From: Fimbriimonadia bacterium
GTDB taxonomy: Bacteria > Armatimonadota > Fimbriimonadia > Fimbriimonadales > GBS-DC
Reading direction: 5' to 3'
Assembly (NCBI GenBank): GCA_026129765.1
Contig: JAHCHP010000014.1
Location: forward strand, 1-64,000
Length of the DNA: 64,000 nt
In this document: positions 35,007 to 43,872 of the stretch, in pieces
Layout of the letters: each line of letters opens with the position of its first letter
Position numbering within the stretch: the first letter of the stretch is position 1
Program-made: the position numbers and the translations under genes
Notes under the pieces: generated by a model
What the model was told of the DNA's origin: nothing
Databases searched by the model: none
What the model saw: the letters and a program-made list of their open reading frames with translations, nothing else

Positions 35007-35966
35007 TTATAAATCTTCGCTTAACTGCCCGCGATTACGCATCCCGCCGCCACCGCCACCTGCAGGGGGTCCGCCCGGTCCGCTGGGGGGGGCGCCCATG
35101 GTTGGCGCGCCGCCCGGAGGTCCTCCGCCAAAACCGCCCGGCATTCCACCACCTGGCATACCGCCGCCACCGGCTGCGCCTGTCAGAATAGGCGGAACCG
35201 TAGGAGCAGCCATCGGCTCTCTCAGCAAGCAAACGATCTGGAAGTTGCTCAAGCCAGCCGGAGAAGGTTGACTGCTCCCACCGCCCGCTAAGCCGCCACC
35301 GCCGCCGCCAAAGCCTCCCGCTAAGCCGCCACCACCACCTGCGCTAATGCCTGCACCAGCCATCGAAGGAGAAATACTCCCGCCACCGCCCGCGCTAATG
35401 CCTGCGCCAGCCATCGAAGGCGCAATTCCGCCACCGCCAAAGCCGCCCGGCATCCCGCCGCCCAATTGACCTTGACCACCGCCAAAGCCTTGGGTCTGGG
35501 TGGTTAAGCTGACCGCGCTTAAACGAGGGCAGTTATACATGGTTCGCAGGTACGCGCCGATTTCGCGCACACCTTTTGTAAACAGGCTAATTTGCAACTG
35601 ATTGCCTTGACCCACTTGCATCGTTTGATAGCGCACACGCGGGGAGGTGTACTGCGCGATCTCCGCATACAATTCAGGATAACGCGGATTCCAAGCCAGG
35701 ATGTCATCCACAAATTTCACTTTGGTCAGCGTCAGTTCCACTTCTGCAATACGGGATTGTGCTTGCTGTACCAAACTGTCTAATTGGCTCGCTTGCGATT
35801 CTAACTGTACCTTTTGATCCTGCAGTTCGGTCAAACGGGCTTGAGAATTCATCAGCCAGTAGCCAAGCGCGCCATTGACCAGAAAGAACATCAAAGCCAT
35901 CAGCACGATTAACTGCTTATTTATTTTTCGTTGCTTAACGTAAGCGGGTAATAGATTCAGTCTCAT
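35007..35966 (-). CDS. pilN: PilN-like pilus assembly protein
   Basis: A 319-residue protein starting MRLNLLPAYVKQRKINKQ, the classic PilN N-terminus that binds PilM (INLLP-like). It continues with one transmembrane helix (about 20-40), a coiled coil (about 42-85) and a ferredoxin-like region (YQTMQVGQGNQLQISLFTKG). From about residue 165 it is dominated by Gly/Pro-rich sequence including a near-perfect repeat of SMAGAGISAGGGG, interrupted by a short ordered stretch (SNFQIVCLLREPM). It lies 17 bp downstream of pilM. Confidence 0.85.
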   Translation of the reverse strand: MRLNLLPAYVKQRKINKQLIVLMALMFFLVNGALGYWLMNSQARLTELQDQKVQLESQASQLDSLVQQAQSRIAEVELTLTKVKFVDDILAWNPRYPELYAEIAQYTSPRVRYQTMQVGQGNQLQISLFTKGVREIGAYLRTMYNCPRLSAVSLTTQTQGFGGGQGQLGGGMPGGFGGGGIAPSMAGAGISAGGGGSISPSMAGAGISAGGGGGLAGGFGGGGGGLAGGGSSQPSPAGLSNFQIVCLLREPMAAPTVPPILTGAAGGGGMPGGGMPGGFGGGPPGGAPTMGAPPSGPGGPPAGGGGGGMRNRGQLSEDL

Positions 35967-35983
35967 AGTTTGTCAGCCTCTTC

Positions 35984-37330
35984 TCACATGAACGGGTGCA
36001 GCGCCATACCAATGGCCACTGGGAACACATGCGCATTGGCAGCCACAAAATCAGGACCATGCCGGCGCGTGTTCACTTGCAGCCCTTTCAATGGGCTGGC
36101 GAATTCGGTAGGAATGTTTGTTACGCTTTGAATCAATTGATCTAAATTCGGCACTAATCCCGCGCCGCCGCACAGCAGGATCAAATCGATTCGAGCATCG
36201 GCTTTCCGCCCCAAGTGGTACTCCACCGACCGGCGTAACTCGCTGACCAGTTCCTCAACCAAAGGGGACACCGCTTGGAAAAGCTGCTGTTTGCGCATAT
36301 CGGCTTCGGTGCTTTGCGCGGGCAAAGGCGCGGCAGCAGGCGTATCAAAGGGTGAAGGCGCGGGCGCGGGTTCCTCAAAAGGAGAAGGTGGCGCATCGCT
36401 GTCAGCTGCCGTTATGGGCGCATAGGGAGGAGGCTCCTCCTCATAAGCGGCTCCAGGATTATAGGGCGCGGCGTTTGGATCGCTGTATCCCCCATCTGCT
36501 GGGGGGATCGTGGCTCCGCCGCCTGGGTCATAAGATCCATAATCGCTGCCTCCAAAAGGATTGGGCGCGGCTGCCGCTTGATTCAGTAAAATCTCCAGGT
36601 GCTGGGTCTTCAGTTTTTCCGCCTCTTCGTCTGGTATCGCCAAAAAGTCTCCAATCGCCCGCGTAAAGACATCGCCTCCAATGGTGGGCAAAATGCGCGG
36701 GAAAACCAGCAGTCCCATATCAAAAATATCGATAGTCGTAACGCTGGCGCCAACATTGACCACGACCACATTGCGGGAACGCATGTCGTTCTGGCTCTCC
36801 AACAAACTGCGCCCCACCGCGAGCGGCTCCACATCGATGGCAAAGGGTTCCATGCCAGAAACGTCCGCAATTTCAATCAAATTGTCGATAGCGTCTTGCT
36901 GCGCAACCGCCAGCACAACATCCATATTTTGATCGGCAGGGTCGTCATCCGGTCGGTTAATCACTTCGTAAGCCGATTGAACGCGCGTATCGGCAAAGGG
37001 AATGTTGCGCTGAACTTCCCAGTCCATATGCTGCTTCAAATCCGCCATATTCATTTTAGGCACTTCTAAGATGCGTGTGACAACGGAATTTTGACCTGCC
37101 AAGCTGAAAATCGCTTGTTTCGTGGAGATACCCGACTCAGCGAGCAACTTTTTCAAGGCAGCCGCCACTGCGCTGGGATTGATGATGCCGCCTGCGTCCA
37201 CAGCGCCCTCAGGCGTGGGAGCAATGCCTAAGCTGGTGAGGACAGGCGGACGCCCAGCCTTCACTTCTGCCACTTTGATGAATTTGCTGCCGATATCGAT
37301 ACCCACCGCTACGCCAATTTGCTTCGCCAT
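35984..37330 (-). CDS. pilM: PilM-like actin-fold pilus assembly ATPase
   Basis: A 448-residue cytoplasmic PilM. The actin-type phosphate loop VGIDIGSKFIKVAEV lies at residues 9-23, the second loop is VVNVGASVTTIDIF, and LLCGGAGLVPNLDQLIQ closes the nucleotide site. A Pro/Ala/Gly/Tyr-rich insertion of about 90 residues (about 255-345) interrupts the fold before the RRSVEYH helix; it is probably a flexible arm. PilM recruits the PilN N-terminus on the cytoplasmic face. It is the first gene of the assembly block and follows a long hairpin. Confidence 0.92.
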   Translation of the reverse strand: MAKQIGVAVGIDIGSKFIKVAEVKAGRPPVLTSLGIAPTPEGAVDAGGIINPSAVAAALKKLLAESGISTKQAIFSLAGQNSVVTRILEVPKMNMADLKQHMDWEVQRNIPFADTRVQSAYEVINRPDDDPADQNMDVVLAVAQQDAIDNLIEIADVSGMEPFAIDVEPLAVGRSLLESQNDMRSRNVVVVNVGASVTTIDIFDMGLLVFPRILPTIGGDVFTRAIGDFLAIPDEEAEKLKTQHLEILLNQAAAAPNPFGGSDYGSYDPGGGATIPPADGGYSDPNAAPYNPGAAYEEEPPPYAPITAADSDAPPSPFEEPAPAPSPFDTPAAAPLPAQSTEADMRKQQLFQAVSPLVEELVSELRRSVEYHLGRKADARIDLILLCGGAGLVPNLDQLIQSVTNIPTEFASPLKGLQVNTRRHGPDFVAANAHVFPVAIGMALHPFM

Positions 37331-37385
37331 TCGTTATCCTCGTTATTAGTCTGCATGAGGGGATATAACCCCCTATTTATAAGTG

Positions 37386-37438
37386 ATTCAACGCTCCTTG
37401 CGAGTTTCCTGCTGAATATTTCGCGAGGAGCGTTGAAT
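37386..37438 (-). terminator. Long hairpin between the giant propeller gene and pilM
   Basis: Perfect 13-bp arms ATTCAACGCTCCT and AGGAGCGTTGAAT extend inward through five more pairs (one G-U), giving an 18-bp stem with a 17-nt loop. It lies about 40 bp past the giant gene's stop and 55 bp before pilM. No U-tract follows, so it may be a weak terminator or an RNA-stability boundary. Confidence 0.5.
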
Positions 37439-37475
37439 TTCCTGCCCTTATAGAGTCAGAAACGGTTAAGAGGGT

Positions 37476-40400
37476 TCAATCACCGTCTCGATCCCGCTCA
37501 TCAATGTAGAATCGGGGTTGAATAGCGGCGGAATAGATGTCCGGCGCGCCGTTGCGTGTGCTGTTCCAGAAGAGGAACACCGAGCCGTCATGCTCTGCCA
37601 ATAGGGTCTGCGGCAAAACGCGACGGTAGCTGATTTCATTGGGCATCGCCCACAGGTACATCTCATTCGTGGGCAGATCCAAAGGCAGTTGGGTTTCTGA
37701 ATCGCGGCGGTTAGGTGCGACACTTTCTTCGATCCAACGAATCGTCGTATCAAACACCGCTTGCTGCCCGGTATCTGCGCGCAAGAATATAATCCGTACG
37801 GGCTTGCCCTCATCCGTTGCCGTGAAGTAGACGCGCCCGCGAACCGGATCATATTCGTAGTACCCCAGGTTATTGCCAATCACGGTAGCATGATTCACCC
37901 CTGCCTGCACACTGGTGCTTTGCGACAAGGGGAAGCTGCCATCATTGGCGCGCAAGATTTCCGTTGGCAGTTGAACGCCCATTCGATAAGTCTTGTAGTA
38001 GAAGACGGACGGCGAAGCAGGCGCGTTGCCCGACCGACGGTAGAAGGTCCAAAGGCGATCGGTGGGCGGAATCTCTGTATTTGTCAGCGCAGTGTTACCG
38101 CTGGATTTGCGCACCCAAGATTCCGCTGGGGTGGTGAAGCCATGCCGCGGGTTCTCAGATTGCTGCAAGAAGGCGGTCACCTGTGAATGGCTGCCTGCCG
38201 GATTCAAAGGCGTGATTCGGAGCAGACGCGGGCGATAGGTCACGGTCAACATGTCGCTCAGTTTCGGCGCTAACTGCGGGAACCGCACCAGACCGTTCAG
38301 AGGGTCTACCACCACATTGCCCACCTCGCGATAACGGGTAATCGTTCCGTTTTCAACCACCGGCTGGCGATAGCGGAAAGTCAATAATCCTGTCGCTTCA
38401 TCGACGGTTGGCGTTTGGGGATAGCGCGGATCGCCCGGATCAGAAATAATAGAGAACCCATTAACCTTAATCTCCAAGTCCAGATTCGTCGCCAAGTCAT
38501 TCCAGGTTCTGGACTGGTAGTTCCAGTCCAGATGGCGGGTTCGCCATACGTTGCCTGTCGTCTCTTTGGTCGCGACCTCGTCCACAATAATGGGGAAGAG
38601 TTCCGCATCGCCCAAGCGTCCATCCCCGCGCCGGGTGTAGCCATAACGCGCTAAAAAGACTTCCGCCAGGTTCCGGTCACCCGTCGTGCCAGTGATCACC
38701 GTTTCGATAAACAGTCGGTCACGCCCGTTGTTGTTATTGAAAGCATCGGCGACACGCACACGACGCGCAATCGCGCTGATCTCGTTGACAGTGCGTATTG
38801 CGCGCGAAATCGGCAATCGCTGTTCGCGTCCCCAGTTGGTCATATTCGCCCCCACCGGGATATAGTTCACGCTTTCGCGACCGCTGGTCGAAGCGGTGTA
38901 GAAGAGCCAGTTAATCAAACCGCTGTAGCCGGTCAACGAGGGGCGTCCCTTCGGCACAATCAGGTCGATAGGAACCGCAAACCGTTCGCCTTCCGGCATG
39001 CCGGTCTCATCATTGATGCGTGTATAGAACATCGCGGAACGCGGCACATTGGCGACTTGCACACTGCCCACCCAGAACAGCCAAGGCTGTCCATCCGCCG
39101 ATCGATAGACGCCGGGGGAGGTATGTCGAATCGTCGCTTTTTCGGTGTCGGTCAATGGCGACTGCAGGCTGAGCAAGCGTTCAAAGTCCACGCCATCCGG
39201 GTCGTTCGGGAACGGTCCCACCACCTGATTCCACCAGTTACCGCTGACCGCTGCCGGGTTCCATCCGCTGGTCGGTAAGCTTTGGTCGTTCCAACGCAGA
39301 CTCGACTTATACAAGTAGAAGTTATTCGGGTTGCCCGCGCGATTGGAACTCCAATAGATATGCATATGCCCGGAGCGGGATCGGAACGCTGCCGGTCCCG
39401 TGTTCGTGAAGTTGGGCGCCTGAGCGGGCGGGTTCGGATCAATAATCGGTTGGGTGCCGACATTCGTGCCGCCTGTCATGCGAGTCTCGCGCACGCGAAC
39501 TACACCCCGCATCGTGGGGTTAGAGCGCGTTCGGGCGGCAGGACGATCATTGTCCACCACGATTTCCTGGGCATAGGTTCCCAAAGGCTGGAAGGGCGGA
39601 ATCGCCAATGCCACCTTCGGGTCCTCGGGTTTCGGCAGCGCAGGATTGCGAGGCTGACCATAAGGAATCGCGGGCAGGCTCAAATAAGTCGGAGACGGGT
39701 CACCTGGACGCGGCTTCTGGAGCCACACCTGACTGCCCTGACGCGGGTCATACACCGGCACTTGGGTCTGATTGGTGAAGACATGGTTATCCAAGTTGCT
39801 GACCAAGGTGAAAGTCAGCGGTAGACCATTAAGATTGGTGACCGTGTCCGAATACATCGCGCCGCCCTTGCGAACCCGAAGATTGATGAGGTTGACATTC
39901 CCCTCATTTTTCACGGTGAACTTCTTCCAGAAAGGCGTAAATGCCCAGTCTGCACCGTTGGCAGGGTTCTTCGGCAGGAAGAGCGACAGGGGATTGTTCG
40001 CGCTTAGGTTGGTTGGATTGCCGCTGAAGGTGTTAAAGCCAAAACCAGCAGGCAGCGAGCCGAACACAACCGTCTGCTCCTCCACGATCATTTCTGGAGC
40101 GGCATTCACAAACACATTGCCCATTGCCAATTCCCGGTAAGCTTCTTGACGCTGCTGATTCACCAGCGACCCCACGATTGTGTTCGCGCCATCGAATCGC
40201 CCGTTGTTGTTCGAATCAACAAACACATCGACTCGCGACAAGTAACCGTAGTTTCCGGGCGGCTGGTATCGAGGCACATTCAAGATGGATTGCACGACGC
40301 TGCCGTCCGCAGGCGAAGTCGTTGTGACACGAGGTCGCACGGTGGTACGCTGCATATCAGAACCGCCCTCAAACAGCAGCTGCAGCCGCCGGGCAGAGAT

Positions 40401-43400
40401 ATCGGGATAATCGACACTGGTATTCGGGAAGCGCGTGACACCTGCCGGTCCCACATCCTCCCAAGGCAGCGATTCGATGGCAGGCGTGCGCGGGTCTCGA
40501 TGCGCATCATCGGCTCGGACACGCACCTGCAAAATAGCGCTTTGACCGCTGAAGCCGGTGGTCTGACCGCGCCGGTCTGCCACTCGGAACTGACCATTTG
40601 CCTGCATCGCATGCGTAAAGTTCGCGGGATAAACCCACGGAATCATCACCGACTGGTTCCCGTTGCCGTTCACCAGATTAGTAATGGCTGCGCCCGTTCC
40701 CACAGAGCCAACTCCCGAAACGCCTAAAGGATTCGCGATACCAAAATCAAAACGCTGAACCCCTGTATCCACGCGGTCCATATCTTGCGACCAGCTCGCG
40801 CCCGGAATCTCGATTTGCATCTCATAACCCCGTCCCGGCGACCAGAAGTTCTGACCGTTCGCTTGAACTGTGAATGACAGTACCGCGATTACATCCAAAT
40901 CCGGGTCCTCTTGAGGCGGGTTTGTGGTAGTCTGTGTGTTGGCGGGACGCTGCTCGCGCAGGTTGCCGGGACCAGTGATTAACACATTGATCGGGCGGCT
41001 GGCATTAGAGCCTGTACCGCGCTTGAAATTCCACAAGATCACATAGAACGTTTGCCCCCACTCTAACGCATCCAGGGTATCGCGCTCATTCTTGGTCGTA
41101 TAACTCTGATCGGGACTGATCGTGCCGTTGCGAATCGAATCGGCATACTCTTTGTCGGTTGTGATCGTGACACGCAATTTCCTGAATTCATCCGGCACAT
41201 CATCTTGATCCGGTTCCGAATCCTGCGTGATTTCATCCGCCAGTTGCGGGTACTGTTGCGCGATTTGATTAGCGGTCAACCCATTGGCATTGAAGGCGTA
41301 AAGCACACCCGCATCATCTGCCACATAGAGCCAACTATCGAGAACGGCAGGCGAGGTGAAAATACTGTCGCCCAGGAGGTTCCATTTTTCGAAGGCTTTT
41401 CCATTCGCGCCTCCCAAGGAGGTGGCATGAATCGCATAGAGATCGCCTCCATTGGTGCCAATAGTGAGCGCCTGCCGATTGCCAAAACTGTTGCCGTCCG
41501 CATCCAAATCTCGCACGCCCGAATAAGCGTTGGAACTAAACAAAGCCCCGCCCAGCGCGCCGGAGCTTTCTGGATCGCCATTCGTATCCAGCAGCCGTTC
41601 GCCGGTGTCCGCATTGAAGTAGTAAACGCGCCCATCTTGCGCGCCCACATACAGCACATTGATCGGCTGAGCATTTCCGTAGTAATCGATCCCTTGAATC
41701 ACGGTTGGCGATGAGTACTGAATGGCTGAAAGCTCCACATCCGGCTTCGCGGGATATTTCCAAATCAGCTCGCCGGTACTGGCGTTCAAGCAGACCACCT
41801 GACCCTGATTTCGAATAGTGGTCGCCACATAGACCTTGCCGTTAAACAAGGCAGGGGTTGCGGTAACCGCGCCGATTTGCGAATCGGGGTCTAAGTCGTT
41901 GGGATATTCCCAAATCCGCTCGCCTGTCGCCACATCTAACGCCGTCAATCTGCCATAGAAGCTGGAGATCAGACTGCCCACAAAAATCTTGCCGCTGCCG
42001 TCATAAACGGGCGCAGCCACCATTTGACTGCCTGCTTGATATTGCCACATCACGCCCGGATTATTGCAATCGTCCAGCGCGCTCTGCGCCATATCGTACT
42101 GGGTATCCAGCGCGTAAACCCGTCCGTTGGCGTTACCAATAATCACCAAATCGGTGTTCTTTGTCAAATATTCCGCACCGCCGCATTGGCTGGTATTTGG
42201 GTTGGGATAGCGCGCATTGACATTGTTGACAAGCAAAGGCGAGTTATAAAGGAACGGTCCCGCGAAAGAGGGCGACATAATCCAGTAGGATTTCGTTTCG
42301 CCCTGAAGTGTGCCGTTTTGACCGTCGCCCAGCGCATCCACACAATAGACGCGACCGTTGTCCGATCCGAAGACCGCCACCAGTTTGCTGCCTGCGCCCT
42401 TCACGCGCGCGGTTCCGATATGCGGTGTGGAGAAGACGCTGTTTTCCACGCCGGTCGTTCGAACCAATTTTACTGCATCCGCCACAACGAGGGGGTCTGT
42501 AGCAGGATTTTCAACAAAATTCGAGACCGACACATCATAGTTAATATTTCGCAAGAACGGGTAAGCGCGCGCGCCTAATTGAACCCACTGTCCTCCATTA
42601 CGCTGGTCGATATAGACCCGCTCGAATCCGCCCAACTCTTGGTCTTCATTTTCAAATTCGTAAATTGCCTTGCGCGCATGATTCGTGCCGCTGGGGAACC
42701 AGGCATACACAAAATAATCGCCATCCTCCGGCACCCGTACCCGCCAAACCGCTTTCTTGATTTGGGAAGCGTTATTGGTGGTATTTGCCTGCACATAATC
42801 GGAGCCATACTGGTCGGTCCCAGTATTCAATTCCCAGAACACGCCATCCACGCTGGGGTCATCATAAATCACGCCCGCTTCGCTTTCCGGCACATTCGGC
42901 ACCTTATAGGACCAGCGAACCCGCATGGAGCGCGTGCTGGTGGGATGCTCAAAGCAAAAAACATTGCCGTTACCATTGGCGGTATAGACTAAATGGTCAT
43001 TGGAGCGAATGGGGCTTTGAATCGCGACGGGCGAGGCTTGAATCACCCCGTAGTCTGGTTCAAAACGCATCGCATCCGCGATCACAGAGACATCTTCGTT
43101 ATAGTCGGGGCTGTCCACGGGGATTTCGTTGGTTAAACGAACGCGAATCGGCGTGGTTCCATTATAATAGAAAGAGGTATTCCCTAAAGAAACCCAACTG
43201 CCGGTTCCGCGCTGATCCAACCGCACGGTCGTGGAGCGGCTGTTGCTGTCGAAGACCGTGTAAACAGCGGTTGAGGTGTTGATGGGCGCGCCCACAGGCG
43301 GAGAAGCGATCCAAACAAAAATGCGATAGAACCCCGCTTTATTGGTATCGCTACTACCAGACACATGGCTTCGCCATTCCGCGACCGCGCTCACATCCCG

Positions 43401-43793
43401 GTCGCCAGAGGTATAGAGATAGGGCGGCAGCGCATTATTCGTATCGTTTGGGTCGCGATAGAAATCGTAATACAAACTATTCGCTGCCGGCACATCCCAG
43501 CTTCCCGATGAGGAGAACTGAGCGGTGCTGTTATCGATATCGATAGGCGACGCCAGCAAATCCAGAGCCGGATAGGTCCAGCTCAGCAGCAAATTCACAT
43601 TGCTGTTACGCGAGTTCGTTGTTACGCCCAAGCGCGCTTGACTGCCGCGATGGGTATGCCAACTGTCCTGCGCGACCAGCGCGCTGACCGTCAATAGCGT
43701 CAATGCCGTCAACGCGGTAAATCGCCTGCGCCTCGCCTGCTGTTTGCGGCGCGCGCTGCCTTTTGCTCTCTTGTCCCTGTCGTATGCTTTCAT
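37476..43793 (-). CDS. Giant secreted PQQ-type beta-propeller protein with golvesin-like domains
   Basis: About 2,105 residues. A basic stretch and signal anchor (to about residue 43) precede two golvesin-like carbohydrate-binding-type domains (about 110-246 and 315-447; RGTGSWVSLGNTSFYYNG and NGGQWVQLGARAYPF). A PQQ-like propeller (about 450-840) follows, with repeats such as VYALDTQ and LNASTGELIWKYP. The second half is a long beta-rich region of unknown fold. Acidic calcium-type loops occur at DLDADGN (764-770) and DSNNNGRFD (about 1194-1202). It ends DERDRDGD. GGGGTAG favours the third of three ATGs. Context beside prepilins suggests a pilus-associated or pilus-secreted adhesin, analogous in design to PilY1; this is inferred. 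Confidence 0.8.
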   Translation of the reverse strand: MKAYDRDKRAKGSARRKQQARRRRFTALTALTLLTVSALVAQDSWHTHRGSQARLGVTTNSRNSNVNLLLSWTYPALDLLASPIDIDNSTAQFSSSGSWDVPAANSLYYDFYRDPNDTNNALPPYLYTSGDRDVSAVAEWRSHVSGSSDTNKAGFYRIFVWIASPPVGAPINTSTAVYTVFDSNSRSTTVRLDQRGTGSWVSLGNTSFYYNGTTPIRVRLTNEIPVDSPDYNEDVSVIADAMRFEPDYGVIQASPVAIQSPIRSNDHLVYTANGNGNVFCFEHPTSTRSMRVRWSYKVPNVPESEAGVIYDDPSVDGVFWELNTGTDQYGSDYVQANTTNNASQIKKAVWRVRVPEDGDYFVYAWFPSGTNHARKAIYEFENEDQELGGFERVYIDQRNGGQWVQLGARAYPFLRNINYDVSVSNFVENPATDPLVVADAVKLVRTTGVENSVFSTPHIGTARVKGAGSKLVAVFGSDNGRVYCVDALGDGQNGTLQGETKSYWIMSPSFAGPFLYNSPLLVNNVNARYPNPNTSQCGGAEYLTKNTDLVIIGNANGRVYALDTQYDMAQSALDDCNNPGVMWQYQAGSQMVAAPVYDGSGKIFVGSLISSFYGRLTALDVATGERIWEYPNDLDPDSQIGAVTATPALFNGKVYVATTIRNQGQVVCLNASTGELIWKYPAKPDVELSAIQYSSPTVIQGIDYYGNAQPINVLYVGAQDGRVYYFNADTGERLLDTNGDPESSGALGGALFSSNAYSGVRDLDADGNSFGNRQALTIGTNGGDLYAIHATSLGGANGKAFEKWNLLGDSIFTSPAVLDSWLYVADDAGVLYAFNANGLTANQIAQQYPQLADEITQDSEPDQDDVPDEFRKLRVTITTDKEYADSIRNGTISPDQSYTTKNERDTLDALEWGQTFYVILWNFKRGTGSNASRPINVLITGPGNLREQRPANTQTTTNPPQEDPDLDVIAVLSFTVQANGQNFWSPGRGYEMQIEIPGASWSQDMDRVDTGVQRFDFGIANPLGVSGVGSVGTGAAITNLVNGNGNQSVMIPWVYPANFTHAMQANGQFRVADRRGQTTGFSGQSAILQVRVRADDAHRDPRTPAIESLPWEDVGPAGVTRFPNTSVDYPDISARRLQLLFEGGSDMQRTTVRPRVTTTSPADGSVVQSILNVPRYQPPGNYGYLSRVDVFVDSNNNGRFDGANTIVGSLVNQQRQEAYRELAMGNVFVNAAPEMIVEEQTVVFGSLPAGFGFNTFSGNPTNLSANNPLSLFLPKNPANGADWAFTPFWKKFTVKNEGNVNLINLRVRKGGAMYSDTVTNLNGLPLTFTLVSNLDNHVFTNQTQVPVYDPRQGSQVWLQKPRPGDPSPTYLSLPAIPYGQPRNPALPKPEDPKVALAIPPFQPLGTYAQEIVVDNDRPAARTRSNPTMRGVVRVRETRMTGGTNVGTQPIIDPNPPAQAPNFTNTGPAAFRSRSGHMHIYWSSNRAGNPNNFYLYKSSLRWNDQSLPTSGWNPAAVSGNWWNQVVGPFPNDPDGVDFERLLSLQSPLTDTEKATIRHTSPGVYRSADGQPWLFWVGSVQVANVPRSAMFYTRINDETGMPEGERFAVPIDLIVPKGRPSLTGYSGLINWLFYTASTSGRESVNYIPVGANMTNWGREQRLPISRAIRTVNEISAIARRVRVADAFNNNNGRDRLFIETVITGTTGDRNLAEVFLARYGYTRRGDGRLGDAELFPIIVDEVATKETTGNVWRTRHLDWNYQSRTWNDLATNLDLEIKVNGFSIISDPGDPRYPQTPTVDEATGLLTFRYRQPVVENGTITRYREVGNVVVDPLNGLVRFPQLAPKLSDMLTVTYRPRLLRITPLNPAGSHSQVTAFLQQSENPRHGFTTPAESWVRKSSGNTALTNTEIPPTDRLWTFYRRSGNAPASPSVFYYKTYRMGVQLPTEILRANDGSFPLSQSTSVQAGVNHATVIGNNLGYYEYDPVRGRVYFTATDEGKPVRIIFLRADTGQQAVFDTTIRWIEESVAPNRRDSETQLPLDLPTNEMYLWAMPNEISYRRVLPQTLLAEHDGSVFLFWNSTRNGAPDIYSAAIQPRFYIDERDRDGD

Positions 43794-43872
43794 CATCATC
43801 TACCCCAAGTCTGTTTGTCGGCATTCACCCTGCTAAGGGTTCCCCGAACCATCGTTGCACAGTTCTGAAATC

